Positions 33,567 through 34,638 of a stretch of 34,638 nucleotides of DNA are shown here, piece after piece. Position 1 is the first letter of the stretch. Each line of letters begins with the position of its first letter. The notes beneath the pieces were generated by a model, which did not search any database, had not been told where the DNA came from, and saw nothing but the letters and a program-made list of their open reading frames with translations. Source of the stretch: Flavobacteriales bacterium (GTDB lineage Bacteria > Bacteroidota > Bacteroidia > Flavobacteriales_D > Sanyastnellaceae); NCBI GenBank assembly GCA_947448135.1, contig CANFLZ010000023.1:1-34638 (forward strand), written 5' to 3'. Made by a program: the position numbers and the translations under genes.

Positions 33567-33758
33567 TTATTTCAAACCTGCTTGTTTCCTGATTTTTAAT
33601 TCCAATCCTTTTCCCAACTCTGCACTGCCATGATTGGGAAAGATGATTATTCCCTTTTCAGGGCATTCCGGCAATATCAATTTCACATGTGATCCTCTTT
33701 GACTAACCATCACCCAACCATTCTTCATTAATAGCTTCAATAATTCATTGCATTTCAT
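33567..33758 (-). CDS. hicA: HicA mRNA interferase toxin
   Basis: 63 residues, a single double-stranded-RNA-binding-like fold, ordinary length for the family. The motif SQRGSHVKL carries the catalytic histidine (H24), and the pattern C-NELLKLL-KNGW at the start and the FPNHGSAELGKGL segment later fit HicA. It cleaves mRNA when free of HicB. The gene looks intact. A promoter and a palindromic operator candidate lie immediately upstream. Confidence 0.9.
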   Translation of the reverse strand: MKCNELLKLLMKNGWVMVSQRGSHVKLILPECPEKGIIIFPNHGSAELGKGLELKIRKQAGLK

Positions 33759-33771
33759 TTGATCCGCTTTT

Positions 33772-33796
33772 CAAAAGTAAACAATTATTTACTTTT
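33772..33796 (-). promoter_or_regulatory. hicA promoter and palindromic operator candidate
   Basis: Perfect 9-base inverted repeat AAAAGTAAA (33773-33781) and TTTACTTTT (33788-33796) with a six-base spacer. On the minus strand TACTTTTG (33779 down to 33772) is an exact TAnnTTTG box and overlaps one arm. The hicA ATG is 13 bases further. The nearest TTG upstream is 24 bases from the box, longer than usual. A HicB dimer binding here would block transcription (inference). Confidence 0.65.
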
Positions 33797-33838
33797 ATTT
33801 ATTCAACAAATCAAATTTCCAGAAGATTCAATGCATAG

Positions 33839-34027
33839 GCAACCTATAAATTATGCAAGGGCTGCGACCAGTGGATCAGTAGATCGATGGATCGGTGAAT
33901 CAGAAATTATTATGAGCTTTCGGTATACCCAATACCCATCACACTAAACCCAATACCCTAATCCCAATACCCAAAACCCACAATTGCGCATATCATTTCC
34001 AAACCATGTGCATGATTTATAGGTTGC
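33839..34027. repeat. 189-base element with 19-base terminal inverted repeats
   Basis: GCAACCTATAAATTATGCA (33839-33857) is repeated in inverted orientation at 34009-34027, with 18 of 19 positions matching (T versus C at position 14). Between the arms lie the octamer and heptamer tandem repeats. No target-site duplication is obvious and no transposase is encoded, so it resembles a MITE- or REP-like non-autonomous element, or a large hairpin. Confidence 0.6.
33871..33979. repeat. Composite 8-mer/7-mer tandem repeat, copy 2
   Basis: Four octamers (GTGGATCA, GTAGATCG, ATGGATCG, GTGAATCA) fill 33871-33902 without gaps. Eight heptamers run in exact register from 33924 to 33979 (TATACCC, AATACCC, ATCACAC, TAAACCC, AATACCC, TAATCCC, AATACCC, AAAACCC). 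The minus strand thus carries GGG tracts every seven bases, resembling telomere-type G-rich repeats. Copy 1 is at 33091-33170. Confidence 0.75.
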
Positions 34028-34077
34028 ATTTTCGAATTGTAAGTAGCTACTTTGCGCTCAAAAAAACATGAAATCGC

Positions 34078-34127
34078 TTGAACATCGAGTAAAATTTACA
34101 CGTATTTTTGAAAGGAAATTTACACGT
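34078..34127 (+). promoter_or_regulatory. Promoter with flanking direct repeats, antitoxin/PIN operon
   Basis: TTG (34078-34080), a 22-base spacer, then TATTTTTG (34103-34110), an exact TAnnTTTG box. The 12-base direct repeat AAATTTACACGT occurs at 34092-34103 and again at 34116-34127, one copy on each side of the -7 box, 24 bases apart. This spacing is suited to two ribbon-helix-helix dimers, and the first gene encodes such a protein. It supports a start at 34131 rather than 34068. Confidence 0.6.
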
Positions 34128-34130
34128 GTT

Positions 34131-34379
34131 ATGATCACCAAACTCACCTTAACCATCGACAAAAAAATCATTGATGCCGCAAAGAAACACGCCAAAAAAA
34201 ATGGTAAAAGTCTTTCAGCATTGGTCGAAAACTATTTGAAAACAATGACGACCAGGGAACAATCTTCTGAACGACTCTCTCCTAAAATCGAATCTTTGAT
34301 AGGAGTAGCGAAAGTGGGAAATGACTTCAACGAAAAAGAGGAAATTGGTTCAATGCTCATCAAAAAGCACGGAAGATGA
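34131..34379 (+). CDS. Ribbon-helix-helix antitoxin, DUF6364/VapB-like
   Basis: 82 residues from the ATG at 34131. The start MITKLTLTIDKKIIDAAKKHA gives the beta strand and first helix, followed by KNGKSLSALVENYLK as the second helix, the usual layout of DUF6364-type antitoxins. The tail (LSPKIESLIGV, then LIKKHGR) would wrap the PIN toxin. The stop overlaps the next ATG (ATGA), so the pair is coupled. An ATG at 34068 would add 21 residues encoded by the direct-repeat operator and is less likely. Confidence 0.82.
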   Translation: MITKLTLTIDKKIIDAAKKHAKKNGKSLSALVENYLKTMTTREQSSERLSPKIESLIGVAKVGNDFNEKEEIGSMLIKKHGR

Positions 34380-34638
34380 AACATTGCTTCGTCGATACCA
34401 ATATTATCTTGGACTTGCTGTTGGACAGAAAACCGCATTCGAAAAGTGCAAGCCTCCTTTTTGACCTGGCAGTCAAAGGCAAAGTAAAGTTGTACATGTC
34501 GGCTATCACCGTTCACAATTTGTATTACATCCTGCAAAAGTTGAAGAGTCACCATGAAGCGATGAGCATTTTAAAAAAGATCCAAACCTTCATAACCATC
34601 TTGGATACTAGTGCTTCTGATGTGCACGAAGCCTTGCA
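34376..34638 (+). CDS. PIN-domain RNase toxin, VapC-like (N-terminal part)
   Basis: 87 codons are visible before the window ends. It begins MKHCFVDTNIILDLL, where the first catalytic aspartate (D7) and the TN pair are typical of PIN nucleases. The segment MSAITVHNLYYILQKL matches the usual second helix with a conserved polar residue. The remaining acidic residues lie beyond the edge. It overlaps the antitoxin gene by four bases. The substrate RNA cannot be inferred. Confidence 0.85.
   Translation, partial: MKHCFVDTNIILDLLLDRKPHSKSASLLFDLAVKGKVKLYMSAITVHNLYYILQKLKSHHEAMSILKKIQTFITILDTSASDVHEAL

Larger units (their letters stand above)
33759..34130. other. 372-base divergent intergenic region between hicA and the antitoxin gene
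   Basis: No convincing gene is present. From left to right it holds the hicA promoter/operator (33772-33796), an AT-rich spacer, a 189-base unit bounded by 19-base inverted repeats (33839-34027) that contains the octamer/heptamer tandem repeats, and the promoter with flanking direct repeats of the antitoxin gene (34078-34127). A short in-frame extension of the antitoxin from an ATG at 34068 is possible but disfavoured. Confidence 0.75.

Noticed and set aside
33871-33979. CRISPR array
   Set aside because: Repeat units are 7-8 bases with no spacers, and no cas gene is nearby.
34068-34130. Longer antitoxin from an ATG at 34068
   Set aside because: The added codons are the direct repeats that flank the predicted -7 box. 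The ribbon-helix-helix strand begins at 34131.

Overview
The window looks like chromosomal DNA of a member of the Bacteroidota, probably close to Flavobacteriales (the order is an inference). The evidence is a large PKD-repeat protein with a type IX secretion (T9SS) type B C-terminal domain next to a PorP/SprF-like gene, a second large T9SS-type secreted protein, PdhA directly upstream of the E2 gene with no pdhB between, the Bacteroidota form of alanine dehydrogenase, and promoters that fit the Bacteroidota -7 element TAnnTTTG. Shine-Dalgarno sequences are mostly absent. Gene density is very high, and several stop and start codons overlap.

Left part (1-10.7 kb): pyruvate dehydrogenase E2 (partial) and E1 alpha, pheS and a cyclophilin lipoprotein lie on the minus strand. 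A small lipoprotein gene, tRNA-Pro(GGG) and a clear intrinsic terminator follow on the plus strand. Next comes a type VII-like MntA/HepT toxin-antitoxin pair whose antitoxin carries an extra N-terminal XRE DNA-binding domain. After it come a DUF1456 gene, a conserved unknown gene, a TonB-C-domain protein, pheT, alanine dehydrogenase (minus) and a small membrane protein.

Middle (10.7-27.7 kb): on the minus strand an AddA-like helicase-nuclease gene overlaps a 1408-residue secreted protein gene. On the plus strand is a tightly overlapping run: an MbnP-like copper-protein homologue, two different diheme cytochrome c peroxidase (MbnH-like) genes and a YkgJ-type cysteine-cluster gene. After a 73-base gap come the giant PKD/T9SS protein and its PorP/SprF partner. 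The MbnP plus peroxidase block is the best candidate for an interesting system. In methanotrophs, MbnH oxidises a tryptophan of MbnP to create a copper site. Here there are two peroxidases, and one lacks the usual inter-heme tryptophan.

Right part (27.7-34.6 kb): murB and a small conserved gene (minus), then an AddB-like nuclease, pyrH and frr (plus). The end is a defence/accessory patch: a HicB/HicA pair bracketed by two composite 8-mer/7-mer tandem repeats, a 189-base element with 19-base terminal inverted repeats, and a ribbon-helix-helix antitoxin/PIN toxin pair cut by the window edge. All three toxin-antitoxin modules have a predicted -7 box inside or between short repeats, which suggests autoregulation. 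Four convergent gene pairs end within 0-6 bases of each other, leaving no room for terminators.
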